In this document: positions 45,650-55,489 of the stretch, piece by piece
Layout of the letters: each line of letters opens with the position of its first letter
Numbering within the stretch: position 1 is the first letter of the stretch
Source: Pseudoxanthomonas dokdonensis
GTDB lineage: Bacteria > Pseudomonadota > Gammaproteobacteria > Xanthomonadales > Xanthomonadaceae
Length of the DNA stretch: 64,000 nt
Direction: 5' to 3'
Assembly: GCF_001431405.1 (NCBI RefSeq)
Contig: NZ_LDJL01000002.1
Location: forward strand, 124,001 to 188,000
The notes under the pieces: generated by a model
What the model was told of the DNA's origin: nothing
The model's database searches: none
What the model saw: only the letters and a program-made list of their open reading frames with translations
Made by a program: the position numbers and the translations under genes

Positions 45650-46545
45650 GCGCGCCGCGCCCTGGCCAGGGTGATGATCACCACGCCAGCCAGGATCACC
45701 ACCATCGCGCCGAGGTCGTGGGCGCTGAAATGCTCGTGCCCCAGCCACACGCCCAGCGCCACCGCGATCACCGGATTGACGTAGGCATAGCTGCCGACCA
45801 GCACCGAGCGCACGTTGTGCAGCAGCCAGACATAGGCGGTGAAGGCGACGATCGAACCGAACAGCGCCAGATAGCCGATGGCCAGCGCGCCCTGCAAGGT
45901 CCCGTGACCGTCATAGCGCTCACCGCGCAGCAGACCGACCACCACCAGCATCACCCCGGCACACAGCATCTGCCCGGCAGCGGTCATGAACGGGGTCGGC
46001 AGATCACGTCCGCGCGACCACACCGAGCCGTAGGCCCAGCCGATCGGTGCAATCATCAGCAACACCAGCCCCAACGGCGACGCGGTCATGCTGCTGCCGG
46101 CGTTCAACCAGACCACGCCGGCGAATCCGACCGCGATGCCGATCCACTCGTTGCGGGTCGGATGCTGGCCGCGCATCGCGCCGAACAGGCCCATCCACAA
46201 CGGCATCGACGCCACCGCCACCGCGGCCAGCCCGGACGACACGGTCTGTTCGGCCACCGTCACCAGGCCATTGCCCATCACCAGCAACAGCAGACCCATG
46301 ATGGCCACATGCCGCCACTGCACGCGCGTGGGTGCGGCCACACCGCGCCAGCGCAGGAAGGCATACATCAAGGTGCCGGCGACGATGAACCGGCTGCCGG
46401 CAACCATCAGCATCGGCGGATAGCCGCCTTCCAGCGCCACCCGGATGCCGAAATAGGTAGAACCCCAGACCACGTAAACCAGGCCCAGGGCAATGGCAAC
46501 GGCCCAGCCGCCGCGTGCGGGCATCGCGGAAACAGAAGAACTCAT
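45646..46545 (-). CDS. YedA-like EamA family drug/metabolite exporter
   Basis: A 299-residue, ten-helix transporter. The opening GLVYVVWGSTYFGIRVALEGGYPPMLMVAG is typical of YedA/RhaT-like members, as are the second-repeat LFGSIVAFTAYVWLL and the SYAYVNPVIAVALGVWLGHE segment. The substrate is unknown. It is the first gene of the pair with the RarD-type permease. A 19-base palindrome lies 79 bases upstream and could be its operator. Confidence 0.9.
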   Translation of the reverse strand: MSSSVSAMPARGGWAVAIALGLVYVVWGSTYFGIRVALEGGYPPMLMVAGSRFIVAGTLMYAFLRWRGVAAPTRVQWRHVAIMGLLLLVMGNGLVTVAEQTVSSGLAAVAVASMPLWMGLFGAMRGQHPTRNEWIGIAVGFAGVVWLNAGSSMTASPLGLVLLMIAPIGWAYGSVWSRGRDLPTPFMTAAGQMLCAGVMLVVVGLLRGERYDGHGTLQGALAIGYLALFGSIVAFTAYVWLLHNVRSVLVGSYAYVNPVIAVALGVWLGHEHFSAHDLGAMVVILAGVVIITLARARRA

Positions 46546-46623
46546 GGAGGGGGCACCGGCGGGATCGGGGCGGGTATTCTAAATCACCGCCGTGGCGCTG
46601 GGCGGATGCCATCACCGTCGCTG

Positions 46624-46642
46624 GCGGAATGAATCATTCCGC
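46624..46642. promoter_or_regulatory. 19-base perfect palindrome, candidate operator
   Basis: GCGGAATGA-A-TCATTCCGC has nine-base arms about one central base. It sits upstream of the YedA-like exporter and just beyond the hairpin that follows prc. The size and symmetry fit a repressor dimer site. Confidence 0.4.
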
Positions 46643-46652
46643 GTCGCAGCGC

Positions 46653-46692
46653 CGCCGGCGCACGCTCGCATCAAGACGAGCGTGCGCCGGCG
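46653..46692 (-). terminator. 16-bp perfect hairpin downstream of prc
   Basis: CGCCGGCGCACGCTCG (46653-46668) pairs perfectly with 46677-46692 around an eight-base loop, 12 bases after the prc stop. There is no T run, so it may be an RNA-stabilising 3' structure or a factor-assisted terminator. Confidence 0.5.
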
Positions 46693-46704
46693 TGGTTTGC
46701 GGAT

Positions 46705-48882
46705 TCAGTCGGCCCAGCTGCCGATCGAGGTCGATTCCGGCAGTACCAGCGCCGACAGTTTGCGATCCTCACCCAGCACCTGGACGGCATCGCCCAGGAT
46801 CGCCGCCGATTCACGCAGCAGCGGATCCGGACGCTTGTCGGCCAGCTTCTCGCGCGCGGCATCCTTGACGATGTCGCGTTCGTTGGCACCCAGGCCATCG
46901 TCCAGTGAATCGTCAGCCAGCGGATCCAGTGCCAGGCCCAGTTCCTTGCGCTCGGCCTGGCGGCTCTTGCGCTTGGCGTCCTGCTTGTCGCGTTCGGCGC
47001 GGCGTTCGGCTTCGTTCAACGAGACATACTTCTTTTCCGCCTCGGCACGGAACTGGGCGACGTCATCGGACCACCACTGGAACTCCTTGTCCTGGGCGAT
47101 GCGGGAGGCATGCAAAGCCTCCAGCCGCGGCAGCAGGGGCGCGAAGTTCCCGTACTGGGTGTGCGGGACATAGGCGATCTTGGTCCACGGCAGCGCGTTG
47201 TCGTAGGTGCTCTCGCCAAACTCGGTGGCATCGACGCTGACCGGGAAGGCGATATCCGGGACCACGCCCTTGTGCTGGGTGCTGCCGCCTTCGACGCGGA
47301 AGAACTGGGCGATGGTCAGCTTGACCTGGCCGAAGCGTTCGGTCTCGTTGGCCGGCCAGCGGTCCAGATCGACCATGTTCTGCACGGTGCCCTTGCCGAA
47401 GGTGGTCTCGCCGATGATCAGGCCACGGCCATAATCCTGGATGGCGCCGGCAAAGATTTCCGAGGCCGAAGCCGAGCCGCGGTTGGTCAGTACCGCCAAC
47501 GGTCCGTCCCAGGCCACGCCGGCGTGGCGATCACTGTTGACCGAGACCCGGCCGCCGGATTCGCGTACCTGCACCACCGGCCCCTTGTCGATGAACAGGC
47601 CGGTCAATTCCACCGCCTCGTCCAGCGAACCACCGCCGTTGTTGCGCAGATCCATGACCACGCCATCGACCTTGTCGGCCTTGAACTGGGTCAGCAGGCG
47701 GGACACGTCACGGGTGGCCGAGGTGTAGTCATTGGGATTGCGGCGACGGCCTTCGAAATCCTGGTAGAACGCCGGCAGCTTGACCACGCCGATGCGACGC
47801 TCGGGCTGGCCGTCGTGCGCCGGCAGGGTGATGGTCTCGGCCTTGGCCGCCTGTTCTTCCAGCTTGATCTTGTCGCGGGTGATGGTGACCATCGAATGCT
47901 TGCCGTCGACGCCTTCCTCCACCGGCAGGAATTCCAGCCGCACCAGGGTGTCCTTCTTGCCGCGGATCTTGGCGACCACGTCATCGATGCGCCAGCCGAT
48001 CACGTCTTCCATCGGCCCCGACCCGCCCTGGCCGACGGCAACGATGCGATCGCCCACGCTCAGCTTCTTGCTCAGATCGGCCGGACCACCGGGGACGATT
48101 TCGCGGATCGCGACCATGTCGTCCTGGCGTTGCAGCACCGCACCGATGCCTTCCAGCGACAATGACATCGACTGGTTGAAGTTTTCGGCGGTGCGCGGAG
48201 TGAAGTAATCGGTGTGCGGATCAATCGAGCTGGTGTACGCATTGAGGAAGGTCTGGAACACATCCTCGCTCTTCAGCTCGTTGACGCTGCGCAGCAGGTT
48301 GGCATAGCGCTTGTCGAGGGTCTTGCGGATCTCGGCGGGCTTCTTGCCGGCCAGCTTCAGCCGCAGCCAGTCGTTCATCACCGACTTCTTCCATATGCCG
48401 TCGAGTTCGGCATCGCTGGCCGGCCACGGCGCGTCTTCGCGATCGTAGTACCAGCGCTCGTCACCGGTGAAATCGAAGTCCTGCTTGAGCAGTCCGCGCG
48501 CATACGCCACGCGCTGATCGACGCGCTGCTTGTAGACCGCGAAGATGTCGTAGGCCGGGGTCAGCGTGCCGCTGCGGATGGCATCATCCAGTTCGGTCTT
48601 GTAGGGCGCGAACCTGGCGACGTCGGCGGCGGTGAAGAACTGCTTGCCGCCGTCCAGCGCTTTCAGATAACGGTCGAAGATGTCCGCCGACAGGGTGTCA
48701 TCCAGCGCCCGCGGCCGGTAGGCGTAGCGGCTGTCCGACAGCAGGCCGTAGACCAGCTTGGAGGCGGTCGACTGGTCGGCGGTCGGACCGGACAGCGGCA
48801 GGTTGTCGGCCCGCGCCAGCAAGGCCAGCGGCGACACCAGCGCGAAGGTCAACAGCAGGGGGGAGATGCGCTTCAATTTCAT
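46705..48882 (-). CDS. prc: Carboxy-terminal processing protease Prc/Tsp
   Basis: Periplasmic Ser/Lys protease that degrades tagged and damaged envelope proteins and trims peptidoglycan hydrolases. The 725-residue precursor has a signal peptide (cleavage near LLARA), a Tsp-specific N-terminal domain and a PDZ domain at about 235-320 (SLEGIGAVLQ ... GDRIVAVGQG). The S41 core has NRGSASASEIFAGAI and GETTFGKGTVQ, carrying the catalytic Ser and Lys. The C-terminal DUF3340-like region is rich in Lys/Arg/Glu. The length is typical of Tsp. Confidence 0.96.
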   Translation of the reverse strand: MKLKRISPLLLTFALVSPLALLARADNLPLSGPTADQSTASKLVYGLLSDSRYAYRPRALDDTLSADIFDRYLKALDGGKQFFTAADVARFAPYKTELDDAIRSGTLTPAYDIFAVYKQRVDQRVAYARGLLKQDFDFTGDERWYYDREDAPWPASDAELDGIWKKSVMNDWLRLKLAGKKPAEIRKTLDKRYANLLRSVNELKSEDVFQTFLNAYTSSIDPHTDYFTPRTAENFNQSMSLSLEGIGAVLQRQDDMVAIREIVPGGPADLSKKLSVGDRIVAVGQGGSGPMEDVIGWRIDDVVAKIRGKKDTLVRLEFLPVEEGVDGKHSMVTITRDKIKLEEQAAKAETITLPAHDGQPERRIGVVKLPAFYQDFEGRRRNPNDYTSATRDVSRLLTQFKADKVDGVVMDLRNNGGGSLDEAVELTGLFIDKGPVVQVRESGGRVSVNSDRHAGVAWDGPLAVLTNRGSASASEIFAGAIQDYGRGLIIGETTFGKGTVQNMVDLDRWPANETERFGQVKLTIAQFFRVEGGSTQHKGVVPDIAFPVSVDATEFGESTYDNALPWTKIAYVPHTQYGNFAPLLPRLEALHASRIAQDKEFQWWSDDVAQFRAEAEKKYVSLNEAERRAERDKQDAKRKSRQAERKELGLALDPLADDSLDDGLGANERDIVKDAAREKLADKRPDPLLRESAAILGDAVQVLGEDRKLSALVLPESTSIGSWAD

Positions 48883-49072
48883 TGTTCACTCACGGCCGTG
48901 GCCAGATGGATGCTGCGGAATGCTTGGACAAGCCGACAGTGCCGGAAGTTGCGACGAATGTCATCTTGACCATCGCAGCCTAGCCGCTGGCGCAGAAGGA
49001 AACGTGAATATCCGCCGCATCCATCGGCAGGTGTAAAAATCCGGTTATACGACGCGCAATCCAGCGCTGGAA

Positions 49073-50086
49073 TCAGGCGTGCGCCGCGGCCTGCGCGGCC
49101 TGCTGATCGGCGTGATACGAAGAGCGCACCAGCGGACCGGAAGCGACGTGGCTGAAACCCAGCTGCATGCCGTAGCTTTCCAGCTCCTTGAATTCTTCCG
49201 GCGTCCAGTAGCGCATCACCGGATGGTGGTGGGCGGTCGGCTGCAGGTACTGGCCAATGGTCACCATGTCCACGTCATGCGCACGCAGGTCGCGCAGGGT
49301 CGCCTTGACCTGCTCCATCTCCTCGCCCAGGCCCAGCATGATCCCGGACTTGGTCGGCAGGCCAGGATGCTGGGCCTTGAAGCGCTGCAGCAGGGTCAGC
49401 GACCACTGGTAATCGGCGCCCGGACGCACGTTGCTGTACAGCTCCGGCACCGTCTCGATGTTGTGGTTGAACACGTCCGGCGGATTGACCGCCAGGATTT
49501 CCAGCGCCCGGTCCATGCGTCCCTTGCCGCGGAAATCCGGGGTCAGGATTTCGATCCGGGTGCCCGGCGAGTGTTCGCGGATGGCGCCGATGCAATCGAC
49601 GAAGTGCTGGGCGCCGCCATCACGCAGATCGTCGCGATCGACCGAGGTCACCACCACGTATTTCAGGCCCATGTCGGCGACAGTGTGGGCCAGGCTCAGC
49701 GGTTCGCTGGCATCCGGCGGCTTGGGCCGGCCGTGGGCGACATCGCAGAACGAGCAGCGGCGGGTACAGACCTCACCGAGGATCATGAAGGTGGCGGTGC
49801 CGTGGCCGAAGCATTCGTGGATGTTCGGGCAGCTGGCTTCCTCGCAGACGGTGACCAGCCGGTTTTCACGCAACTTGGCCTTGAGCTTGGCAACCGCGCC
49901 ATCGGACGGAATCCGCACCCGGATCCACGACGGCTTGCGCAGCACCGGGGCATCGGCAAACTGCACCGGCGAGCGTGAAATCTTGTCGCCGCCCAGCTGT
50001 TTGGCACCGGCCTGCATGGCCGGAGCGGGGTTGCTGGGGGCGGAAACGACTTGCAGCGGAATCTGGCGGGCGCGGGGTTCGGTCAT
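49073..50086 (-). CDS. lipA: Lipoyl synthase LipA
   Basis: Radical-SAM enzyme that inserts two sulfurs into octanoyl groups to make lipoyl cofactors of 2-oxoacid dehydrogenases. The 337-residue protein carries both cluster sites: auxiliary C-x4-C-x5-C as [12 protein letters not shown] and radical-SAM C-x3-C-x2-C as CTRRCSFC. The motif [11 protein letters not shown] and the C-terminal conserved Ser in VRSSYHAD are also present. lipB, often adjacent in related bacteria, is not next to it. A strong terminator lies upstream, so it likely has its own promoter in the 125 bases before the ATG. Confidence 0.97.
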   Translation of the reverse strand: MTEPRARQIPLQVVSAPSNPAPAMQAGAKQLGGDKISRSPVQFADAPVLRKPSWIRVRIPSDGAVAKLKAKLRENRLVTVCEEASCPNIHECFGHGTATFMILGEVCTRRCSFCDVAHGRPKPPDASEPLSLAHTVADMGLKYVVVTSVDRDDLRDGGAQHFVDCIGAIREHSPGTRIEILTPDFRGKGRMDRALEILAVNPPDVFNHNIETVPELYSNVRPGADYQWSLTLLQRFKAQHPGLPTKSGIMLGLGEEMEQVKATLRDLRAHDVDMVTIGQYLQPTAHHHPVMRYWTPEEFKELESYGMQLGFSHVASGPLVRSSYHADQQAAQAAAHA

Positions 50087-50210
50087 GTCGGCAATTCTAC
50101 TCTTCCGCCCCGGATGCCGCTGCCCGCCAGGGTGGAAATCTGTATTGCCTGTCTGCCTGCCGGGCGCATGGCCGGCGCCGATGGCCGTATATCCACGGGC
50201 CTTGGGGCAT

Positions 50211-50247
50211 AAAAAAAGCCCGCAATGGCTGGGCCATTAACGGGCTT
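50211..50247 (-). terminator. Strong intrinsic terminator, minus strand
   Basis: On the minus strand AAGCCCG-TT-AATGGC pairs with GCCATT-G-CGGGCTT around CCA and is followed by seven T. It lies 236 bases after the AsmA-like gene and 125 bases before lipA. The long distance from the gene above leaves room for a separate small RNA ending here. The 396-base gap otherwise shows no gene. Confidence 0.8.
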
Positions 50248-50482
50248 GCTCCCTCCCCCACGTCGGGATGCAGGTGCATCGTGATCAGCCTCCGTGGTTC
50301 TTGCACGCTGCACTGCAAAACAGTACTGGCCGGTTCAGCAGAGGCCTGTCGCACGGCCAGCCTGAAGGCCTTGCACGGCGGCGATGTTACCGATAACAGA
50401 CCAATTCCAGGGCCCGACCGGGTTGGACACGCAGGTGCTTCTGTGACCAAGCTGAACAGGACACAGTGCGCAAAACCTCAGG

Positions 50483-52669
50483 TTACGGCCGGAACGGCGG
50501 CTGGGCGTCATACCAGCGCCGCGCCCGGACCAGATGCAGGGTGTGCTGCTGATCGCGCACTTCCATGCCCATGCTCAGCACACCCCATTTGGCGAACAGA
50601 CGGCCCTGCCGCGATTTGCCGCGCAGACGCAGGTTGGCCTCCAGTTCGAAGCGCTGGTTGTTGGCCTTCAGCGGCGCCATGATCAAGGTGTCACCATCCC
50701 AGCGCACGCGACCCTCGACCTGGGCCTGGCCGGCATTGATCAGGCGGTCGATCCAGCCGGGGAAATCGCGCTTGCCGGAAAACAGCGCCAGCACCAGGCT
50801 GACATCCTTCATCTTGATCTGCGCGCTGCCGGACATGTCGAGTGGCTGCTGCCAGTGCATGCGTGCTTTTGGCAGCAGCAGGGTCGCCCACCAGCCCTGG
50901 TGGCGCTGGCCGCCGGCTTCGCTGAAAGCGGCGCGCTTGATGCTCATCCGGGTGCCGTCGAGGACAAAGCTGCGCTGCTTGAGATCCGCGCGTTGCAGGC
51001 GGGTCGTCAGGTCGATGTCGGCGCGCATCCGCAGACCGGCTACTTCCAGCGCGGTCTGGCTGCCGGCCACCCGCAGCCAGCCGCTGCCAATGCCGCCACT
51101 GCCGTCCAGCGACACATCAGCGGACACCTTGCCTGCGCCATCGACGAATCGCAGCTGCTGCTGCGGCAGGTAACGGTTGTAAATACTCAAGGCTGGAACC
51201 CGCGCGTCGGTGAACTGCAGACGCGCCTGGAAGTTGTCCCTGAAGTCGCGAACCTTGCCACCGACCAGCACCGACATGCGCATGTTGTTGCCACGCGCAT
51301 AGACTGGCGAATCAGGCTGGCTGCCGGCCTGCATCGCGTAATCCTTCATGCTGACTTCCATGCGCGTGACCGGGGTGTCGTCGGCAGCGCGCTCCAGGGT
51401 CACATGCGCCTGCGCGCGACCGTTGATGCGGTTGCCCATCACCAGCGCCTGCACGCCGATGTCGGGCACATCGACGCGACTGCCGGCGACCGGCTTGCCA
51501 TCACGCAGTTGCAGATCGGCATCGACCCGGCCGGCGCCATCCAGCGAGATCCATGGCGCGGCGACGAACATCTCGTCCAGCCAGCGCAGCGAGACGAACT
51601 GCCAGCTGCCCTGTAGCTTGCCCGATGCCAATGGCAACAACGCCTGCCACTGGCCATCCAGCGGCAGCCGGTTGCTGGCAATCCGCATGTCGGCATCGAG
51701 ATACAGTTCCGCCTCGGCACTGCGCGGCAGCCGGGCCGTGAACTGCAACTGCCTGTCCACCCGCGCATCCACCAGCAGAGTATTGCGGTGGGTTCCGCCC
51801 AGTGTATCGGTCAGCTGCCACGGCACGTTCAACGACAACAGGCTGCCGGGGCGCAGCACCGCGCCATCCAGGCCGACGTCCAGCCGCAGTTGTCCGTGGC
51901 CGGTGCCGGTCGACAACCTCGGCGGTGCGTCGGCCAGTGCAACCGCCTTGACCGCTGGCGTGGTCCCGCGCAGTTTCAGGCGACCGCTGATCGGCTCCAG
52001 CTTGCGCATGCCCGGCAGCGCCGATGTGCGGGTGCGCGCCATGCTCATCTGCAGATCCAGTTCGCCGTCGTCGAGCACCACCTGTCCTTTGTGCTGCAGG
52101 GTGACCCCGGACAGGGTCAGCTGGCTGGGCGCGATCGCCATTGCGCCACCGCGGAAGTGCTTGTCGAAGCCGCCGCGTAACGTACCCTTTCCGGTCAGCA
52201 GCCAGTCACCGGCCTGTACCCGCCGCACCCCACTGGCCTGCACCGCGTCCATCACCACCGCCCATGCATTGGCTGCCGGTGGCGCCGGATCCATACTGGT
52301 CGCACCGCGGGCGACCGTCGCATCCACGTCGCTGGCGCTAAGCTCGCTGATCCGGATCTGCTTTTTGAACAACGCCAAGGCCGACAGCGTGCCCTCCGCG
52401 CGGCCCGCATTGACCTGCCAGCGCACGCGTTTGTAATGGCCGATGGCCGAGGCATCGCGCAGGTGCATGCGCAATGGCCACAGCGTATAGCCGTGGCTCC
52501 ATTGCAGCTGGAATCTGTCCGGCTTGCGATTGACGACCCATTCGCCGATGCCGGTGTTGAGGAAGACATTGCCGACCAGCAGATAACCCGCATAGGCCAA
52601 CAACAGCGTCCATGCCGTCCTGCGCAGCCAGCGCGGCGGCCTCCTTCGTTGCTTCGAGACGGCGTCCAT
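50483..52669 (-). CDS. AsmA/YdbH-like envelope protein of unknown function
   Basis: A 728-residue protein with one N-terminal membrane helix (about residues 17-35). It is followed by a long, beta-rich periplasmic region with recurring 'L.G.W....' and 'D.D..I......' strands, as in AsmA-like proteins that bridge the envelope. I could not place it in a precise family. No catalytic motif is visible. It is divergent from the CoA-transferase gene and ends ahead of the lipA terminator. A role in lipid movement or outer-membrane integrity is a guess based on fold class. Confidence 0.75.
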   Translation of the reverse strand: MDAVSKQRRRPPRWLRRTAWTLLLAYAGYLLVGNVFLNTGIGEWVVNRKPDRFQLQWSHGYTLWPLRMHLRDASAIGHYKRVRWQVNAGRAEGTLSALALFKKQIRISELSASDVDATVARGATSMDPAPPAANAWAVVMDAVQASGVRRVQAGDWLLTGKGTLRGGFDKHFRGGAMAIAPSQLTLSGVTLQHKGQVVLDDGELDLQMSMARTRTSALPGMRKLEPISGRLKLRGTTPAVKAVALADAPPRLSTGTGHGQLRLDVGLDGAVLRPGSLLSLNVPWQLTDTLGGTHRNTLLVDARVDRQLQFTARLPRSAEAELYLDADMRIASNRLPLDGQWQALLPLASGKLQGSWQFVSLRWLDEMFVAAPWISLDGAGRVDADLQLRDGKPVAGSRVDVPDIGVQALVMGNRINGRAQAHVTLERAADDTPVTRMEVSMKDYAMQAGSQPDSPVYARGNNMRMSVLVGGKVRDFRDNFQARLQFTDARVPALSIYNRYLPQQQLRFVDGAGKVSADVSLDGSGGIGSGWLRVAGSQTALEVAGLRMRADIDLTTRLQRADLKQRSFVLDGTRMSIKRAAFSEAGGQRHQGWWATLLLPKARMHWQQPLDMSGSAQIKMKDVSLVLALFSGKRDFPGWIDRLINAGQAQVEGRVRWDGDTLIMAPLKANNQRFELEANLRLRGKSRQGRLFAKWGVLSMGMEVRDQQHTLHLVRARRWYDAQPPFRP

Positions 52670-52791
52670 GCAGCCAGCATGCCTGATCGGCGCGGCGACG
52701 CAAATGCACAGATGATCCGGCCCTAAACGACGGCCTCACCGGTCAGCGCCAACGGGGCGATAATCAGTGCTCCCCATCCGGAACACCGCCC

Positions 52792-54312
52792 ATGTCCAGC
52801 GAACGCATCCTCGACTCGCGCCTGCGCGAGCGGGTGGTCAGCGCCGCCGAGGCCGCCGATTTGATCCAGCCCGGTGAGACCGTGGCGATGAGCGGTTTCA
52901 CCGGCTCGGGTTATCCCAAGCAGGTGCCGCTGGCGCTGGCCGAACGCATCGACCGCTACCACCAGGCCGGGCAGCCGTTCCAGATACGGCTGCTGACCGG
53001 CGCCTCGACCGCTCCGGAACTGGATGGCGTGCTGGCCAAGGTCGATGGCATCGCCCTGCGACTGCCCTTCCAGGCCGACCCGGATGCCCGCAAGCGCATC
53101 AATGACGGCCGGCTGGAATACATGGACACCCACCTGAGCCATGTCGCCCAGCACACCTGGTTCGGTTTCTATGGCGACATCGACACCGCGGTGATCGAGG
53201 TCTCCAGCATCCGCGCCGATGGTTCGCTGGTACCGGCGACGTCGGTCGGCAACAACAAGACCTGGCTGGACCTGGCACGCAAGGTCATCATCGAAGTCAA
53301 TGAATGGCAACCGCGCGACGTCGAAGGCATGCACGATGTCTATTACGGCACCGCGCTGCCACCGCATCGCAAACCGATCCCACTGGTCAATCCGAATGAC
53401 CGCATTGGTGAAACCGCACTCCGCTGTGACCCGGACAAAATCGTCGCGGTGGTGCGTACCGACGCTGCGGATCGCAACAGTCCGTTCAATCCGCCGGATG
53501 CGGCCAGCGAACAGATTGCCGCGTACCTGATTGAATTCCTCCAGCGCGAGGTCAGCCGTGGCCGGTTGCCGGCGCAGCTGCTGCCGCTGCAATCGGGAGT
53601 CGGCAACATTCCCAACGCGGTGCTGGCCGGACTGGCTGCCAGCGGCTTCCGCGACCTGACCGCCTACACCGAAGTGATCCAGGACGGCATGCTGGATCTG
53701 CTGCGCGATGGCACCCTGAAACATGCGTCATGCACCGGCTTTGCACTGAGCCCGGAAGCCAACGAGGAATTCAAGCGCAATCTCGATTTCTATCGTTCAC
53801 GCATCGTCATGCGCACCCAGGAGATCTCCAATCATCCGGAAATCATCCGCAGGCTCGGCTGCATCTGCATGAACGGTATGATCGAAGCGGATCTGTACGG
53901 CAACGTCAATTCGACCCATGTCATGGGCTCGCGGATCCAGAACGGCATCGGCGGTTCCGGCGATTTTGCCCGCAACGGTTATCTGTCGATATTCCTCAGT
54001 CCCAGCACCGCCAAACAAGGCAGCATCTCGGCGCTGGTACCGATGGTCAGCCATGTCGATCACACCGAGCATGACGTCTCGATCATCGTCACCGAACAGG
54101 GGCTGGCGGATCTACGCGGGCTGTCGCCGAAACAGCGCGCGCGCCTGCTGATCGAACGCTGCACACATCCGGACTATCGCGACCTGCTGGCCGACTACTA
54201 CGATCGCGCACTGCATCACAGCTATGGCAGGCACACGCCGCATCTACTGGCCGAAGCCCTGTCCTGGCATCAACGCTGGCTCGACACCGGCAGCATGCAG
54301 CCGGGCGGCTGA
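52792..54312 (+). CDS. Acetyl-CoA hydrolase/succinyl-CoA:acetate CoA-transferase family
   Basis: A 506-residue CoA-transferase of the Ach1/AarC/Cat1 group, which passes CoA between succinate and acetate or hydrolyses acetyl-CoA. Family blocks include GETVAMSGFTGSGYPKQVP near residue 28 and QSGVGNIPNAVLAGL. The segment GNVNSTHVMGSRIQNGIGGSGDF, which lines the active site, and VTEQGLADLRGLSPK near the end follow. The length is normal. ATG 52792 has GGAACA upstream. It converges with the DAHP synthase gene ten bases away. The choice between hydrolase and transferase activity cannot be made from the sequence. Confidence 0.93.
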   Translation: MSSERILDSRLRERVVSAAEAADLIQPGETVAMSGFTGSGYPKQVPLALAERIDRYHQAGQPFQIRLLTGASTAPELDGVLAKVDGIALRLPFQADPDARKRINDGRLEYMDTHLSHVAQHTWFGFYGDIDTAVIEVSSIRADGSLVPATSVGNNKTWLDLARKVIIEVNEWQPRDVEGMHDVYYGTALPPHRKPIPLVNPNDRIGETALRCDPDKIVAVVRTDAADRNSPFNPPDAASEQIAAYLIEFLQREVSRGRLPAQLLPLQSGVGNIPNAVLAGLAASGFRDLTAYTEVIQDGMLDLLRDGTLKHASCTGFALSPEANEEFKRNLDFYRSRIVMRTQEISNHPEIIRRLGCICMNGMIEADLYGNVNSTHVMGSRIQNGIGGSGDFARNGYLSIFLSPSTAKQGSISALVPMVSHVDHTEHDVSIIVTEQGLADLRGLSPKQRARLLIERCTHPDYRDLLADYYDRALHHSYGRHTPHLLAEALSWHQRWLDTGSMQPGG

Positions 54313-54322
54313 GCCCGGCGGC

Positions 54323-55396
54323 TCAGGCCGCCTGCGATAGCACCTGCTGGCGACGCGCGCGCACCGCCGCGGCCAGCTCGTGCAGCACCTGCACCGAGGT
54401 ATCCCAATCAATGCAGCCGTCGGTGATGCTCTGCCCGTAGACCAGCGGCTTGCCGGCTTGCAGATCCTGGCGACCGGCGAGCAGATGGCTTTCGACCATC
54501 ACCCCGATGATGCGTTGTTCGCCGGCCTGCAATTGCCGGCAGATGTCAGCGACCACCGCCGGCTGGTTGTCCGGGTTCTTGCCGCTGTTGGCATGGCTGG
54601 CATCGATCATCAAGCGCGCTGGCAGGCCCGCGTTGGCCAGCACCTGGCTGGCCACCTGGATGCTGTCGGCGTCGTAGTTGGGAGTCTTGCCGCCACGCAG
54701 GATGACGTGGCCATCGGGATTGCCGGCAGTGCTGGCAATGGCCGAACGGCCGTCCTTGTTGACCGCCAGGAAATGATGCGGATGCGAGGCCGCGCCGACC
54801 GCGTCGACGGCAATCCTGATGTTGCCATCGGTACCGTTCTTGAACCCGACCGGGCATGACAGGCCACTGGCCATTTCGCGATGGACCTGGCTTTCGGTGG
54901 TGCGCGCGCCGATCGCGCCCCAGGCGACCAGATCGGAAATGTACTGCGGCGAGATGATGTCCAGGTATTCGCAGCCGGCGGGCAGCCCCATCGCGTTGAT
55001 GTCACGGAGCAGGCCACGCGCCATCGCCAGGCCTTTGTTGATGTCGAAGCTGCCGTCGAGATCCGGGTCGTTGATCAGGCCTTTCCAGCCGACCGTGGTG
55101 CGCGGTTTTTCGAAGTAGACCCGCATGACGATCTCGAGATCTCCGTGCAGTGTTTCACGCATCCCGCGCAGGCGTCGTGCGTACTCCATGGCCGCAGCCG
55201 GGTCATGGATCGAGCAGGGGCCGATGACAACCACCAGTCGATCATCCTCGCCGTGCAATATCCGGTGGATCGCCTGGCGTGCCTGGGCGACCACGTCCGA
55301 TGCGGCCTCCTCGAGTGGCAGTTGCCGGCTCAGTTGCGCTGGCGTCAGCAACGCATCCATCTGGCGGATGCGCAAATCGTCGGTAATCGGGGGCAT
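54323..55396 (-). CDS. aroG: 3-deoxy-7-phosphoheptulonate (DAHP) synthase, class I AroG/F/H type
   Basis: First enzyme of the shikimate pathway, joining phosphoenolpyruvate and erythrose-4-phosphate. The 357-residue protein has the class I landmarks VVVIGPCSIHDPAAAMEYA near residue 57, RVYFEKPRTTVGWKGLINDP, the KNGTDG loop and the MIDASHANSGKNP metal-binding block. ATG 55396 is preferred; 14 more codons upstream are open but overlap the terminator side of the leader. Control is probably by attenuation: a peptide rich in Tyr, Phe and Trp codons and an intrinsic terminator lie upstream. Which aromatic acid inhibits this isozyme is not readable here. Confidence 0.95.
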   Translation of the reverse strand: MPPITDDLRIRQMDALLTPAQLSRQLPLEEAASDVVAQARQAIHRILHGEDDRLVVVIGPCSIHDPAAAMEYARRLRGMRETLHGDLEIVMRVYFEKPRTTVGWKGLINDPDLDGSFDINKGLAMARGLLRDINAMGLPAGCEYLDIISPQYISDLVAWGAIGARTTESQVHREMASGLSCPVGFKNGTDGNIRIAVDAVGAASHPHHFLAVNKDGRSAIASTAGNPDGHVILRGGKTPNYDADSIQVASQVLANAGLPARLMIDASHANSGKNPDNQPAVVADICRQLQAGEQRIIGVMVESHLLAGRQDLQAGKPLVYGQSITDGCIDWDTSVQVLHELAAAVRARRQQVLSQAA

Positions 55397-55436
55397 GGTC
55401 AGTCTCGCTTGCAGGTCGTGGGGTAATGGAATCGGC

Positions 55437-55468
55437 AAAAAAAAACCGCCGGGCTGGCCGGCGGTTTT
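55437..55468 (-). terminator. Attenuator terminator upstream of aroG
   Basis: On the minus strand AAAACCGCCGG pairs with CCGGCGGTTTT around a short loop and runs into nine T. It lies 22 bases after the leader-peptide stop and 41 bases before the aroG ATG. Its 5' arm (CCGCCGGC) is exactly complementary to GCCGGCGG in the leader-peptide coding region, giving an alternative antiterminator pairing. Confidence 0.85.
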
Positions 55469-55489
55469 GAAGAGTGATGTCCTGTTGAA

